Made by a program: the position numbers and the translations under genes
Shown here: positions 50,631-63,419 of the stretch, piece after piece
Numbering within the stretch: position 1 is the first letter of the stretch
Layout: each line of letters begins with the position of its first letter
Source of the DNA: Cyanoderma ruficeps
Lineage: Eukaryota > Chordata > Aves > Passeriformes > Timaliidae
Direction of reading: 5' to 3'
Length of the DNA: 64,000 nucleotides
NCBI GenBank assembly: GCA_008694505.1
Contig: VZDJ01007755.1
Span: 10,120,334-10,184,333 of the forward strand
Notes under the pieces: model-generated
What the model was told of the DNA's origin: nothing
Database searches by the model: none
What the model saw: only the letters and a program-made list of their open reading frames with translations

Positions 50631-53600
50631 AAATCTCTTTATTTTACAGAAAACTCAATAAAGCATCAATAAGCAACATAAGCCTTTCAAGGGCATATGT
50701 TATGCAGCAATAATCCATGCTGAGTGCCATAGATGGCTGACAATGGCAGGGAATTAGCCCAACACAATTTACACCCTATTGTGCACTTATGCTTAATTTA
50801 ACAGCAAGAATGCAGCTTCCCCTGTGTGTTTCTATAATCATTTAACAATAGAAGCTTCATTCCAGAGATTTGCCTTCAAAATAAACTTGATCAGATCCTT
50901 ACTGGGACAACAGATGGTGACAGAGCAGATGTATCATTGGATCAGAAAGTTCAGTAACTGTCAGTCAAGAGCTGCAGGATGGCTACTCTGAGGTACCACA
51001 GAAAAGAATATTTGAAAATAATTCAATAGCCATGCAAGATTAGGAAGGAAATAAAAAGAAAACAAAATACACTAAGGAGAAGGAACAAAAACACTGCTCT
51101 TAATGTACTTCTAGAACAGACTTGATTTCTTTTGAGGACATGTCATATTTCAGAAGAACTCTCTGTTTAATCACTGCATTTTAAAAATACCAATACAATA
51201 GCAATGGAGCCTATTACTCTGCAATTATTAATAAAAAAGAAAGGTATGTGCTGTATTTAATACAGGTATTTATCAGTAGAACAGATGCTGCCCTATCAGT
51301 CCTATCAATTTACCTGAGCAATGGAATTCACCTTTTCAGATGTAATAGAGATGAAAACCATCTGCAGCAAAGAACATTGGCTTGATTGACAGGCAAGACA
51401 GTCACCATGACATTTGTGCGTACTCACCTTTATATAGTACATAGAAGTTAGGTTTTATTTAATAAACTCACTGAGTCAAACTTTTAGAATTTATTTTAAA
51501 TGGGATTGTTCTAACTGTAGAACTTCAATAAAACTGGACAACACCTCATTAAAGCAGAATATGAGGTGATAAAACTTAGCTGATCTGGTACAGCTGTGTA
51601 TAGTTGTTTTATTACATTATATAAGAAGTAAAAGAAAATGGGCAGAACCACGTATATTTGTGAATACCATCAGATGTATCCTATCACCCCATTCTTGGCT
51701 TCAAGAATGTAAAAATGTCTGCAAAACAAGAGGGTTCTTGATTGTGGAATCTGACATGCATAATGATTCCCCAGTTTCTGGCCTTAGTGTGGCATCAGTT
51801 AATTATGCCATGATCTTGTTTTAGAACTGAGTTAAACACTCATTCTCACATGATTCTCATTATTAAATGTCAACTTTGAATAGACCAGCTACCAATTCTT
51901 TTCCCATAAAGCAGGAAAATTCTAGAGGGACACAATTATCCCTAGAGGGACATAAAAGCTAAAACTATTTAATGAAAATTTCCTATTTTCTGTTTATAAA
52001 CATTTAAAAAATTCTCATGCTACCTGTGGAAAGAAGAGAAATAGTGTTCAACAAAAAGGATTATAGCATTCTTCCCCACAATATTTCCTAGTGTGAATCC
52101 AACACATGAAAGATGGAGGGTCACAGCCTTTGTATTCATCCTAACAGAGATAGGACACACAACATAGGAAAATAAAGTTTTAAATACACTGCTCTGCCAT
52201 GATATTTTTAATTGTTTCATGTGAAGCGTTGAGATTTGACTGTTGCCCATGTAGTAGAGAAGCAAGTGTCCACTTATTATGTTTGTGAACATAGCCATAA
52301 TCAATGAAATGAAAAATCAACTCTTTAAATTTGCCATGTGGGATATCTGCTTTGTACCACTGCCCTGTTGAGTGAGATAAGTTAAAATGGGAGTCAGAGA
52401 GTTATGACTTTCCCAGCTGCAATTTATGAATGTTTTACTTACTTGCTCACATAGGAACAGGAAGAGGTGAACTGCAGGCCAGACTAAGATTTAGATCTAA
52501 ACCTTGAATTCTACTGTGTACCTAAGCCAGATGCTGCCAATTCATCCTCCTGGCATGGCAACCAGTAAAAGCCAAATCCCAGTGAATCCCAAACAGCAAA
52601 TGAGAGTTAGAATGTGTAGTAAAATCTATAGTAGCTGGAGGCTACATTTGGTTTCTCACCCTGAAAAGGATCAGAAGGCTTTGTAAAGACTGTCTAATGC
52701 TCATTTCTCTAGATGCTATCAAGTAGATTTTCAGCTGAGATCAGCACATTCGAAAATTCATGGTGAATGATGAAAAGATTGGGAATTGAAAAGGAACGGG
52801 CAGCACTTGTCCTCATTACACCACCACAGCTGACTGACCTGTCATTTGGAAAGCACTAGCAGGGAGTCAATGCTGCCTTTCAAAACTCACCTGCCTAATG
52901 ATGGCCCTCCCAGGAGCTGACATTTGCTGTAATCAGTGTAACAGCTCAACAGAGGTCAGGAATTCCATGAAAAGGAAACATGACCATGTTTCCATTCCCA
53001 TCTTGGCTGATATCAACTAGAGAAACCTCTGGCTGAAGCCTTGAAACATTCCATTCTTTGTGCCTCTCTGCTATGTGGTCTAAATGATTTTTTCTCTGAA
53101 TTTATAGAAATTTTGTCTACATCATTTTTTTTTTTTAGTGCATATTTGAAATACGCAGTATATTTTGAGTCCAAAATGATTTTTTTTCTCAGCTACTTGC
53201 TATTATATTCTTAAATGTTACTATTTACATCTAATGTACACAGTTCCAATATAGAAAACACAACTAACTTTCTATTTTTTACTATTTCAAGTGTTCTTTT
53301 CATCACTGTCAACTCAGAGAGGGGGAACTTTATTTCCCACTTGTCCCACAATCTTCTTCAAAAATATTTTTTTTGTCTGTAGGGTCCTCTTTCAGCCTCT
53401 TTTGCACCATCTTTCTACCATTATAAAAAGTACTACCACCATTCTGAGAACTTCTGATTACTTCATGCTGTTGAAATAATTATGACCTTCTTATCAATAC
53501 CCATAATCTTTGACCTTAAAAATTTAATTAACGTATCTTATCTTTCTAATGATTTTCCAGACAAACCTACTTTCACAATTACTGCATTAAAGGAAAGTTG

Positions 53601-55884
53601 CCACATTTTGTACAGTCAACAAGTCTTTTCTAATTACTTTTTCTTTCATCTTTTTGACTTGCTGCAACATTGATCTTTGGATAACACTATTGGAGTAACA
53701 GCATCTTACCTATGCAGGTACATTTGTTTCCTCATTGTAATGCTAATGGGTCTGTCTGTGCTCCTACTGTCTTCTCCATATGAAGAATATTTTCATGACG
53801 GAATCCTAAGGGCTGGTTCCTTGACTATAGTTCGAAAACTGCCTTCCCTCTTTACTTAACTAATTAAAATCCACATATATGTGTATAAAAATTCTAAGTG
53901 ATAGTAACCTTCAATTACCCTGATAGTGCTCATTAAAAAAACCCGTGGGTATTTGTTAAGTGAAATTAAATATGCACACCTTTTTTTAAAAAAAGCATAA
54001 TAGGATTAAGGCAGCTTTCAAGTCCATGAATTGCTTGCAGAAAGAAGCTAAAACTAGCTGTTCAACCTCTTAGATAAAAATTTATTTTATTTTTAAAAAA
54101 TCCAGATGACAATAGTATTCGAGATGGTATTTTAATTTTTAGATAAATTATGTATTGATATAACAAGTAAAAAGTCCCCTTTCTTCCCTGTGTACCAAGT
54201 TAGTATTTTCTGCATACGAAGACAGAAACTAACCTCACATCTGTGTAGCTTTTTCTGGCTCTACTCAAAAATATTATTTAACTATTTCACTTAAATTAGG
54301 TGATTTTGCCTAACTTCTTTTATGACAAAGACCTGCAACCCTCTCTACCTAAGGGAAGCCCAAAAGGAAATCTGGTTTTGAGTTCAATGTTCCCTAAAAT
54401 TTCAGACCTCCACAGGTAAGTAAACCTTTTTCTTCTTCAGTATTTGACAGGTAAAAAGACCTTACCAGTCTCACTGCCCATCAAATCAGCCTCTCTTTCC
54501 AGTTTGACCTTTTGACTGAGTTTCTTGAAGTGCTCCATGATAATTCCTTTAGAGTATAATGACTGGTGCTGATGAGAGATGAATGCATTATAATTGCAGG
54601 CTGTCCTAACAGAGAGCATGGCCAAAAAAGCTATCCAAGCCAGAAAGGATATTTTTGCTTCCCACAGGAGTTCTAATGAAGAATAAAATGCCTTGTTGAC
54701 CTCCCATGCCAAGAGTTCCAAAATAGCAGAGATCCCTGAATTATATGTTAGAGTGGTGACCATTGTAACTGTTTATATTATTTTTTATTTTTTACAGTAA
54801 TAAAAGCAAAGAGGTAAGTTTAGGGTGAATCGGTGAAAATGGAGCCAGATAATTGCTTTTTGTTCATTAGGCAGTGTCTTCTTCCTTCTTTTGAGGTAGG
54901 AGGGTATCTTTGCACTCTCTGCGTCTGATATTATATAAACTGTTATGAAAATTCCCAAATGCAAATGTTAACTTCATTTATACTTACCCATATAGTTGTT
55001 GTTATAGTTGTTATTATTGTTAATATTAATAGTATTGTATTATTTTTACTAATTTTTTACATTTGTGGATCTTCCCATGAAGTAAATAGAAAACAAAATC
55101 GAAGTATCTCCTCACTTTGTGAGTTACACTCAGCACAATTCCATATATATAAAGTTGAATTAGAGAAAGGGAACTGAGAAATATGTTGGCTAACTGAAGA
55201 TTTGGTGTAAGGGAGGTGAAAGCACTTTTCTTCCTCAAATCTGTCCTGTTGAAGGCAAGTTTACAGCTCAGTCCTGTACATATTTCTCTCCTTCTACCAG
55301 GGAGAAGTTTTGTCCTTCTTATGAATCAGGTTGCTCTGTTTCCCATTAACACATCTCTTAAAAGGAAATTGTCATTATATAATTATTAGTTGTAATAAAA
55401 ACATATGCATAATTAACTGCACAATGTACTGAGTTTTACCCTGGCAATTTTTATTCATACTTTATTTAATAGTTGTGCAAATATTGATATTTTATGCCTT
55501 CCTTTGTCAATAGGGAAAAAAAAACAAAACTCAAACACCAAAAGACCATAAATTTTTAGAATTTTGGATCATTGATTTATTTTGGCTAATTCTGTAAAGG
55601 ATAATGATAACATTCCCCTTTTATAGTAAAATTGGTAGGAAACAGAAGAAAAGTATATATACCTGCATCAAATAGGTTAATTTTAAAAGATTAGGTATGT
55701 TCTTACTTTGATGAAACACTCAAATTCCCTCTGAGCTGAGAAAGTAAAACCACCAAGATACTCTTTAAAGAAAATCTACTGAGAATTCTTCAGGTCAAAT
55801 AATGAACAGCTACCACACAATTAAAGATGCTTCAAGTAAGAATTAGAATTATAAATTTAAAAAAACAGATGTTCTTTTTCTTAC

Positions 55885-55923
55885 CTGCTGGTTTACGGGA
55901 AAATTCCTGTTGATTTTTTTAAT
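55885..55923 (-). CDS. SNTG1: SNTG1 (gamma-1-syntrophin) internal exon, 39 nt, start of PH domain
   Basis: This is the first SNTG1 exon in transcript order in the window. The minus strand shows an acceptor (pyrimidine-rich, ending TATAG) and a strong donor (CAG then GTAAGA). The 13 codons read IKKINRNFPVNQQ, which matches the segment of human SNTG1, as I remember it, just before and into the C-terminal PH domain. The exon is phase 0 at both ends. Gamma-1-syntrophin is a cytoplasmic adaptor, mainly neuronal, that binds dystrophin-family proteins through its C-terminal half and membrane partners through its PDZ domain. The PDZ-encoding exons lie upstream, beyond the window. Such a short exon would not be found by length, so the call rests on the residue match, both splice sites and the matching phase of the next exon at 36062. 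Confidence 0.88.
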
Positions 55924-57790
55924 CTATAAAAATGAATAAAGATATAGATTAATATTCAGTCACTAGAAGGAAAAACAAAACCAAAAAAACCAACTGGATT
56001 TTAGACACATATATTAGACTCTCCCTTCCAAATTATGCTTGCAAAAAAGAAAATAAAATCTCCTGCAGTAGAGGTACTGAAACCTTTGACAAGCTCATTT
56101 GAACAGTGGGATATTTCTGTGGTCACTTTGTGGTTCATTCTGCTGTTTAGAATCCAGAAGAGGTGCATACATGCAAAATTATTTCTAAATTCTGGAACAC
56201 TATGTCTTTTTCCTTGTTTTTCCTATTAGAAGGTATAAAATAAACTAAAATATTTAACTCTAAATAAAATTATTTCAGAACAACTTACTGCACACCACCA
56301 AAGTCATCAAACTCTAAGCAAGTTCCTTTCCTTAAGGAATGGTGAACATTAGGGCTGGAACAGCTTTGGAAACATCCCTTACTCTATCCTTTTATCCTAG
56401 GTGCAAAATCAAGTTTGCAAAATCAGTTCTGATAATTGTTCAAGTAATCTTTTCTTAAAACACTCAACAATATCCCTAGGTGAAAAGTAAAAAGAAAACC
56501 AGTCTGAGACACCTAATTCATGAAGAGCTTCAGTTTAGCCTTGTAGCTCATGGACTTCATCTGAACAAACACTGCCAGCTTTCTGAGACGCAAGTGTCCA
56601 ATACAAAAAGAATTACGTGTAGAACATGCCCATTACTAGAAGAAAAATGTTGTTTTTAAAGCATAAGTTCTGAAAGCTTCTGACAGCCTAGTAAATCTAA
56701 AATGTGCATTCATGGACAGATACCTAATACCTAGAATAAAAACATATTTAAATTAAAGACAATGTCAATTAGGTATCTAAATAGAATTTATCTGAATAAT
56801 CTGGAAAGCCCCGAAACACAACATAACATTAAACTGCTTCCAACCAACCTGCAACATGTTTTTAGAAGAACAGAAGAATCATCACTGATTTTCCTCCAAT
56901 GTTTACAATATTTTCCCTAAACAATTACATGCAGAGATGTGAGAGGCAATGTGTTTTGCAGACTTCAGAACCAGGCTGCAGTGGCAAGCTCTTTGAATTC
57001 CTCATGCAAATACTGAGCAAGTCTGCCACTGACATCCCACAGTTTTGCTTTCAAAGGGTAATTCCCACTGTCAAGAACATGCTGACAAGCAATTTCAGTT
57101 GGTTTTCAAATCTATCCTGCATCAAAAGTGTCAGAAGAACATTTCTACCCTTCCTTCTTGTGTGTGCATCAGCCTCAGCTTCCTCCTTTCTTCAATGTGA
57201 GTTAAGGAGAAGCATTAGAGGAGCAAGGACATTCAATGGACAAAGAAATAGTATAAAATTAATCTATACAAGATAACAACTACCTTACGTGATTTTTCAA
57301 AATAAAAAGCAGATAAACCTTACATTTTTTGACATAAAAAATATTTTGAAGACTTCTGGGATTTATTCCTGAATCAAACATTAATTACTCCAGCATGATA
57401 AATCTCTGTTTGAGTTAGTAGAAAGTATTAAACTCCTTGTCAAAACATGTATTTTTGTGTAAGCAAAGACTACATCTAATGGCCTGAAAATTTTAAGTTC
57501 TGAAAGAGCAATGTTAGGAAAAATAAATTTTACTTTTCTATACAAAATACTGAATATATCTATTTAGTGGCAAGTTGCACTTACATATTAAATAATTTAG
57601 GACTGTTTTTGTTTACGTCAAAGATTATTTTTTCTTAACAGATATAAAGTACATTAGGTGCATTGTGTACTGTGAATGTTCTTCTGAAATGGAAACACAT
57701 ACTTGAAACACCATTTTCTCATTCAAAAATTTCCAGCTCATTTTCTAAAGTACAATCTAAACACCTACATTACATGGTTGTTTTAATGCT

Positions 57791-57814
57791 GTTGTTTTAA
57801 TTAATTAAAACAAC
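57791..57814. repeat. 24-bp perfect palindrome
   Basis: The left half is GTTGTTTTAATT and the right half AATTAAAACAAC is its exact reverse complement. It contains TTAATTAA at its centre and flanking GTTGTTTT blocks. Confidence 0.92.
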
Positions 57815-58569
57815 TGTTTATCTTTTAGATAATATGGTGATTTCTTGAAATGCATTATTCTTAATTTCTTTACAGAAACTTGAAACCTGCATTATGGTTG
57901 TTCAAGTCTACGTGAAACTAAAAATTGTTAAGTGTGATTAGTTTTAGGAACACCTAAATGTTTATCATTCACATGCATAAATACTGGACACTACAGAATA
58001 AAAAAGTTCTACAATTAGGCAGCATGCATATGTTCTTCCCAGCCTGTTACAATGTACATTGAGTAAAATTTAATTCTCAGATATAAAATATTTAGTAATT
58101 AAAACCTAAAAGTAAACATTTTCCAGAAATGAAAAGACAAAAATAAATCTTCTGTTACTTTACTGGCTATCTAAAAGAGAAATATTGCTCCAGTCTTCCA
58201 CAACTTTACTGAATTCATTGTAACACTATGTGTTATTAAGCACAATCATAGCACACATCATTATGTAACTCATGCAAATAAAATTTGTTTTCCTGAGAAG
58301 ACACCAGTGCAATACACTGCAAATATAAATGAATGTAATATTTTTAAATAAAACACCAGCAGATACTACACTAAGAAAAAAGAGGTGTTCTGAGAATATT
58401 CTTTAGAACGATCTGTTTATACAGAGCAATTAAAAATCAGGAATGGCACAAAAGGAGACAGAAGCAGAAGCTAGAAAACAAACCCTTGTCTGAAGGCATA
58501 GACAGTGTTGGCTGATTTGAACCTAGCAAGAACTACCTACTTCTACTTCAAGCACAAAAAAACAGGTGC

Positions 58570-58591
58570 TGATTCAATTCTGATTCAATTT
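58570..58591. repeat. 11-bp tandem duplication
   Basis: TGATTCAATTC directly followed by TGATTCAATTT; one mismatch. Confidence 0.85.
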
Positions 58592-58764
58592 CCATTCATG
58601 CAAATTAGGAAAAAAAAATCTAAGAACACCATAGAGAAAGTACTTTGTGAACTGATGATCAATTCAAGGTAGAAGGAGGAAGAAGGAGTAAAAAAGAAGG
58701 TCTCTGCAGTATCTTGCATCTGACAAGTAAATCAGTAAGTGGTGATAACACAAGACCAATAATG

Positions 58765-58915
58765 GAATCATAGAAACATAGCATGGTTTAGATTGGAAGG
58801 AACATCAAAAATCATTTAGTTCCAACCCCCTACCATGGTTAGGGACGCCTTTCACTAAACCAGGTTATTCAGAGCTCCATTCAGAGCTCTGGCTTTGAAA
58901 ACTTTCAGGGATGGG
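58765..58915 (-). mobile_element. CR1 LINE 3' fragment
   Basis: Minus-strand CR1. The plus strand starts AATCATAGAAACATAGCATG, then GATTGGAAGGAACATCAAAA, TAGTTCCAACCCCCTACCAT, and ends CTTTCAGGGATGGG. A small internal duplication (CAGAGCTCCATTCAGAGCTC) is present. The 5' part is truncated. Confidence 0.9.
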
Positions 58916-61900
58916 AAAAATATATTTTAGTGAAAGCTATCAAAGATGATTGCTTCAAAGCATTGTCAGTGATACAAATACATTTTACTAGGTATGCTCC
59001 AAAAATCCATCTCGCAGTATGTTTGGACATCATAGACATGAAGAATGCTGGGTAGGGAGATGATATGAAGTGGAACATAATGAAAAATGTCCCTGGGTCA
59101 AATTCAGTCGTTTTTGTGCACCAGATGTTGAAATCAATGGATATTTTCACAGTGATGGCTGTGCCTGCTCTGCAGAGGAAACAAACAAGAACATGGAACA
59201 CAGGACTTCTGAGCAGGTACACAAATGAGCAGGCCTTGGCTTCAGGTGTGCACAATGATTGCAGATGTTTGGGGCTTTTAAAATTTTATTATTTAAAAGT
59301 CTTCGTGACAGAGAAGCAGTAATTCAGAAGAATACTGTTCCACACTATTTTCTTTTTGTAGCCTATTATTGTTGCCCTCTGCTGAAATGCAGCTGATTAA
59401 GCTCATGTAATCTGGGTTTTAAATTTTCATATTCAGTTAAAGTGAACGGAATTGCTCACTCCTCTGAGAAATACTGTTTCAGACCTTCTTGGGGCAAATA
59501 GCACAGCAATAAGTATTTTCATTTTCCATATGAGGATTTTAAAGTGTAATTGAAAAACTACTATTTATTAGGGTTTTTTTTTCCCCTTTTCTTACCTATT
59601 TATATTAATGAAATATGCTACTCCAATTTAATCACAGGATCCCCATGAGATGATGAGAAATATATCTTTCAACGAGCACCAAGGACTCTTAAGAGTAATA
59701 AGATCAAGAGATTCCAGGTTTCTCCAATCCTTCAAAATTTAAATAGAAGCAATCAGATGTTTGAAAATCCTGTGTGTACTACACTTGCTCCAACCCTATT
59801 TCATGATAAACTATACTGTAAATTACACTCAGAGTTCTAAAGGGATAATGGGAAAGACGATTAATAGACAATTAAGATTCAGGTAATAGATCTGGTTCTC
59901 TACAAGAAAGAATAACAGAGTAGGTGTTAGTTGTTAGGACAGAGACCCTGACAGAGACCATTCCCTTGGTGTACCTAGGGGAACAGCCAAGACAGGAGGA
60001 CAACATATGAAACAAGCGGGCACCAGTGCCTGCTCAGCGTTTTGCTGACTTAGGCAGTAAATAAGATACTCCCACCCTTTTACATATGATTTGATCTCTC
60101 ATTTTCCTGCAGTCTGTAGACACCATATAACTTTACAGGTAGGTCACAGTAATTTTCCAATTTAAAAAGAACCTTTTACTATTTTAATTTATGCTAGCCA
60201 TTTATTTGGATTTCCCCAAACAATTTAGACTCTGTAACCTTCTCTATCAATTGTTTGCCTTACACAACTGCAGCCTCACATTCATTAACAGGTAATTAAA
60301 ATAAAATAGCTTGAGAAGAATGTAAATTCATTACAAGTTCTTCATCTCATGCATTGACATGAAGACAAGCAACAATACAGTTTGTGCCATTGGGATGTTA
60401 AGTCATTCCATACAGGAAGCCAGATCATTAAAATTTGGAAGAAAACATGAGTCCATGCTGTGATAACCTTATGTTAATAAATAAGAAAGGGTACATAACA
60501 CTTGAAATTACTAGTTGGCTAGTCTTACTTTCTGTCCTTGCTAGGCTTTTGTGTACTCAATGGAATGGGTAAGTTGCAAGATTGTGAAATTTTGTTGTCC
60601 AAGAGTATATGTGTGAAAGAATCAGAGATTTGAAAGAAACATGTAACAGCCCTCACAAAATACATCATATATTGGTGAATGCATTCAAATATATGTATAA
60701 TTGCCTATAAAATGAATATAGCAATTCTTGGTGCTGGTTTTACAAGCTGCAGCAGATTTTAGAGTTCACACTAAAAAACCATATAAGCTAAGTAATGCAA
60801 AATGATCCGTCAATATGTTCTGGAAAATATAGGAGCACAGGAATTATTAAATTCACATCTGCTTCTTGACCTACTAGTGATGGCACCATTCTCTGTTGTG
60901 GGTTGATCACATTTTATCAGCTGAATGGTTTAAAGGACAAAAGATTGGGATTACTCCCATAATTTCCAGCATTTTCATGTCCTAGTTGGATTTTTCCCAA
61001 GACTAGGCACACTGGATTGCAAACACACTCAGCCTGAAGGAACTCAGCATCAACTTCCTTGAAGGAAGAAAGGGAAAAACTCCAGAATATATGAACAGTT
61101 AGAGGAGAGGCTTGATTCAACACTGAATAATGCATAAGCAAAAGGGTGACCTCTGCTTTCGAGGCTGTTCCTATAGATACCTGCAGGCTGAGTCATCTTC
61201 ACTATGGTTCCTAGATGAGAACAAAAGTGAGAAAAAAGATGATATGTTCCAGCTTATATAATCAATGTTACAAAATCTCTGCTGGGAGCCAAAAATTTAC
61301 AAAAAGAGATCAAATATTTGTAAAGTTTGTAGACAATGAGGACACAGTAGATGTTATTCAGGAAGTCCCTAATCAGCTGTCTGAAGAAGTCCTAAAGTAG
61401 AAAATGGCTGGAAAGACAAAAGGAGATATAACTATTTATTTGTTATCACCAGACAGGGGACTAGATGGATCTTTATTCTGGCGCAGTATAACAGTTCTCA
61501 TGGATCATCTTAATCCATATGGAAACTAAAATGTCTAATTTAAATCCTATATAGAAGTAGAGGAAGAGAGGCCTGAGATAGTCAAGAGGTCTCATCTGGA
61601 AAGCAGAACTTGACAAGCTTTCTTTTAAATTCTACTGACTGCCTTTTTATTAGCCAGCTGTACAAAATAAGCAGAGAGCTTCCATGTTTTGCTGAGTTCC
61701 AATAAATGCAGGTATTTGTTTAATACTTTTGGGGACAACAAAATATTCCTAGTAAAAAGTCAGGAGTGCACCTTCAAAAACAGAAGCAGATGAATACAAA
61801 TCATTCCTAAGAGACGTGTTGAATTTTTGAAAAAAAATATTTGTATATTGAGAGATTATTAATTTAGGACATGTAAAAGCAGTATCAAAGCACAAATGAC

Positions 61901-63144
61901 CATATGAAATATGATCACAAACCTGCATATTATCAAACCTTTCCTTTCTCACTCAAAGGGATTCAGTGATACATTGAACACTACAAGCACAGAAGCAATG
62001 GATGGATATCAGAAAGAAATATCAGATTTGTGCCTATTACATGGAAGTATAATGGGAGCCCTAAGGACAAAAGCCCAAAACCCACTCTTCAAACATATGT
62101 GACATTTCAATAATAGGACTGCAATTAATTTTACTCAAAATTTTCTTTTTTAAAACGTGTTGTGCTTTTTTTGCTTGACAGATGAATGGCATCACTTAAT
62201 TCTGCAATATTTAACAGTCATTCCTAAAACTGGATGTTACCTTAATGACAATATTGCTATTGTGTCTCTTTAAAGAAGATACATGTGTTACAAACACAGT
62301 TTTATAACAGTGAATCTCCATAAATAAAGTACCAACAGCAACATGCATACTGTTAGAGACACTGAAAACAAATTAAATCCAGTGCCTGAAGAAGCTATTA
62401 TGGTCTCATCTGAAAGTAAGAAGCATATGTCTCTGTACTGAAGATGTATTAGAAGGACTGTGAACAATACTTGAAAAGATACGAAAAAAACCTGACCCAG
62501 CAGGAGACACCAGAATCATTGCTTCAGATAATGAAATGCAACTGGATAATTGTGGCTTAAATCGTAATAGTAGTTGCTCACTGGAGTATGATTGCTGCAG
62601 TATCAATCACACCAAGAGTAAAAAGAGCTGGCGTTACTTATTACGACAGAGTTAGGAACCCATGTCCTTTTTCCACCAGAAATCAGACTTAAACTGTTAA
62701 ATTAAAGTATTAAAAATTAATCTATATGTCTCTCCTGGTTAAAAATACCAGACTTCATTACCTCTTGATTTTTCAAGGCAGTTAAATAATATAGGTAAGT
62801 CCAACTTCAATTTTACTTTTCACTTACCACTTCATTACAACTTAACATTTAGACAATACCCATAGTATTTACTTTCAAAATTTTTCACAGAATGACAAAG
62901 GAAGAGGGGAAAACAATAGTATCCACAGTTTGCCTTATCCTAGTATTTCTGAATGCAAGTTTCAAGCACTGATATGAATTTGTTCATTCTATGATAATGC
63001 AAAAGAACAGCAACATATGGCTGAAAAGCAACTCAATTGACTAAAGCTGTTTGTCAAGCCCATTTGTACAGTCCTGCCATGATGAGTCTCTTAATGCCTC
63101 ATAAGTCAATCTACTAGCAAATACACCTCTACTTAGCATTGGAA

Positions 63145-63305
63145 GTTCTCCTTATATTGAACCAGGCTCCTTCCAGTTGCAGTTTAATCCCATTGCTTCT
63201 CATGTAATCCATCACAGAAACAAAGAAGAAACTGCTTGTCCTTTTGTGTAGTTTTTCTTAAGTTGAAACATTATTAGTTTCTTCAGGCAAAGCCAGTTCC
63301 ATTTC
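63145..63305 (-). mobile_element. CR1-like LINE fragment (older subfamily)
   Basis: Plus strand: TTGAACCAGGCTCCTTCCAG, TTGCAGTTTAATCCCATTGC, TTCTCATGTAATCCATCACA, GAAACAAAGAAGAAACTGCT, and TTTCTTCAGGCAAAGCCAGTT. This resembles the reverse complement of the CR1/L3-like 3' region in which fragments of this kind recur. It is in the same orientation as, and 3' of, the ORF1-like relic at 63420-63996, in the order expected of a single internally deleted element. Confidence 0.6.
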
Positions 63306-63419
63306 ACCCTGTATTTTCTTGCAAGTTCATGCTATAGTCAAAGAAGTCAGAGCCTACTTTGGTAGGCTACTTTTCCATATGAGCACTCAGTGACACACAT
63401 TTTTCCTGAATGACCAGAA

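Larger units (their letters stand above)
36063..55884 (-). other. SNTG1: SNTG1 intron, 19.8 kb
   Basis: This is the longest complete intron in the window. It holds a very decayed CR1 end at 45115-45171, a CR1 fragment at 48404-48560, the microsatellites at 47173-47190 and 47254-47284, an A-rich tract at 48332-48386, a 23-bp tandem duplication at 37032-37077, a pyrimidine tract at 37294-37326 and a 24-bp palindrome at 38057-38080. The open frame of 127 codons at 46465-46848 (minus) lacks an ATG at its start and is not recognised. No exon was found. Confidence 0.75.

Noticed and set aside
56899..57276. Plus-strand open frame, 125 codons
   Set aside because: No similarity to any family I know, no promoter or splice context. 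One frame this long is expected by chance in 64 kb.
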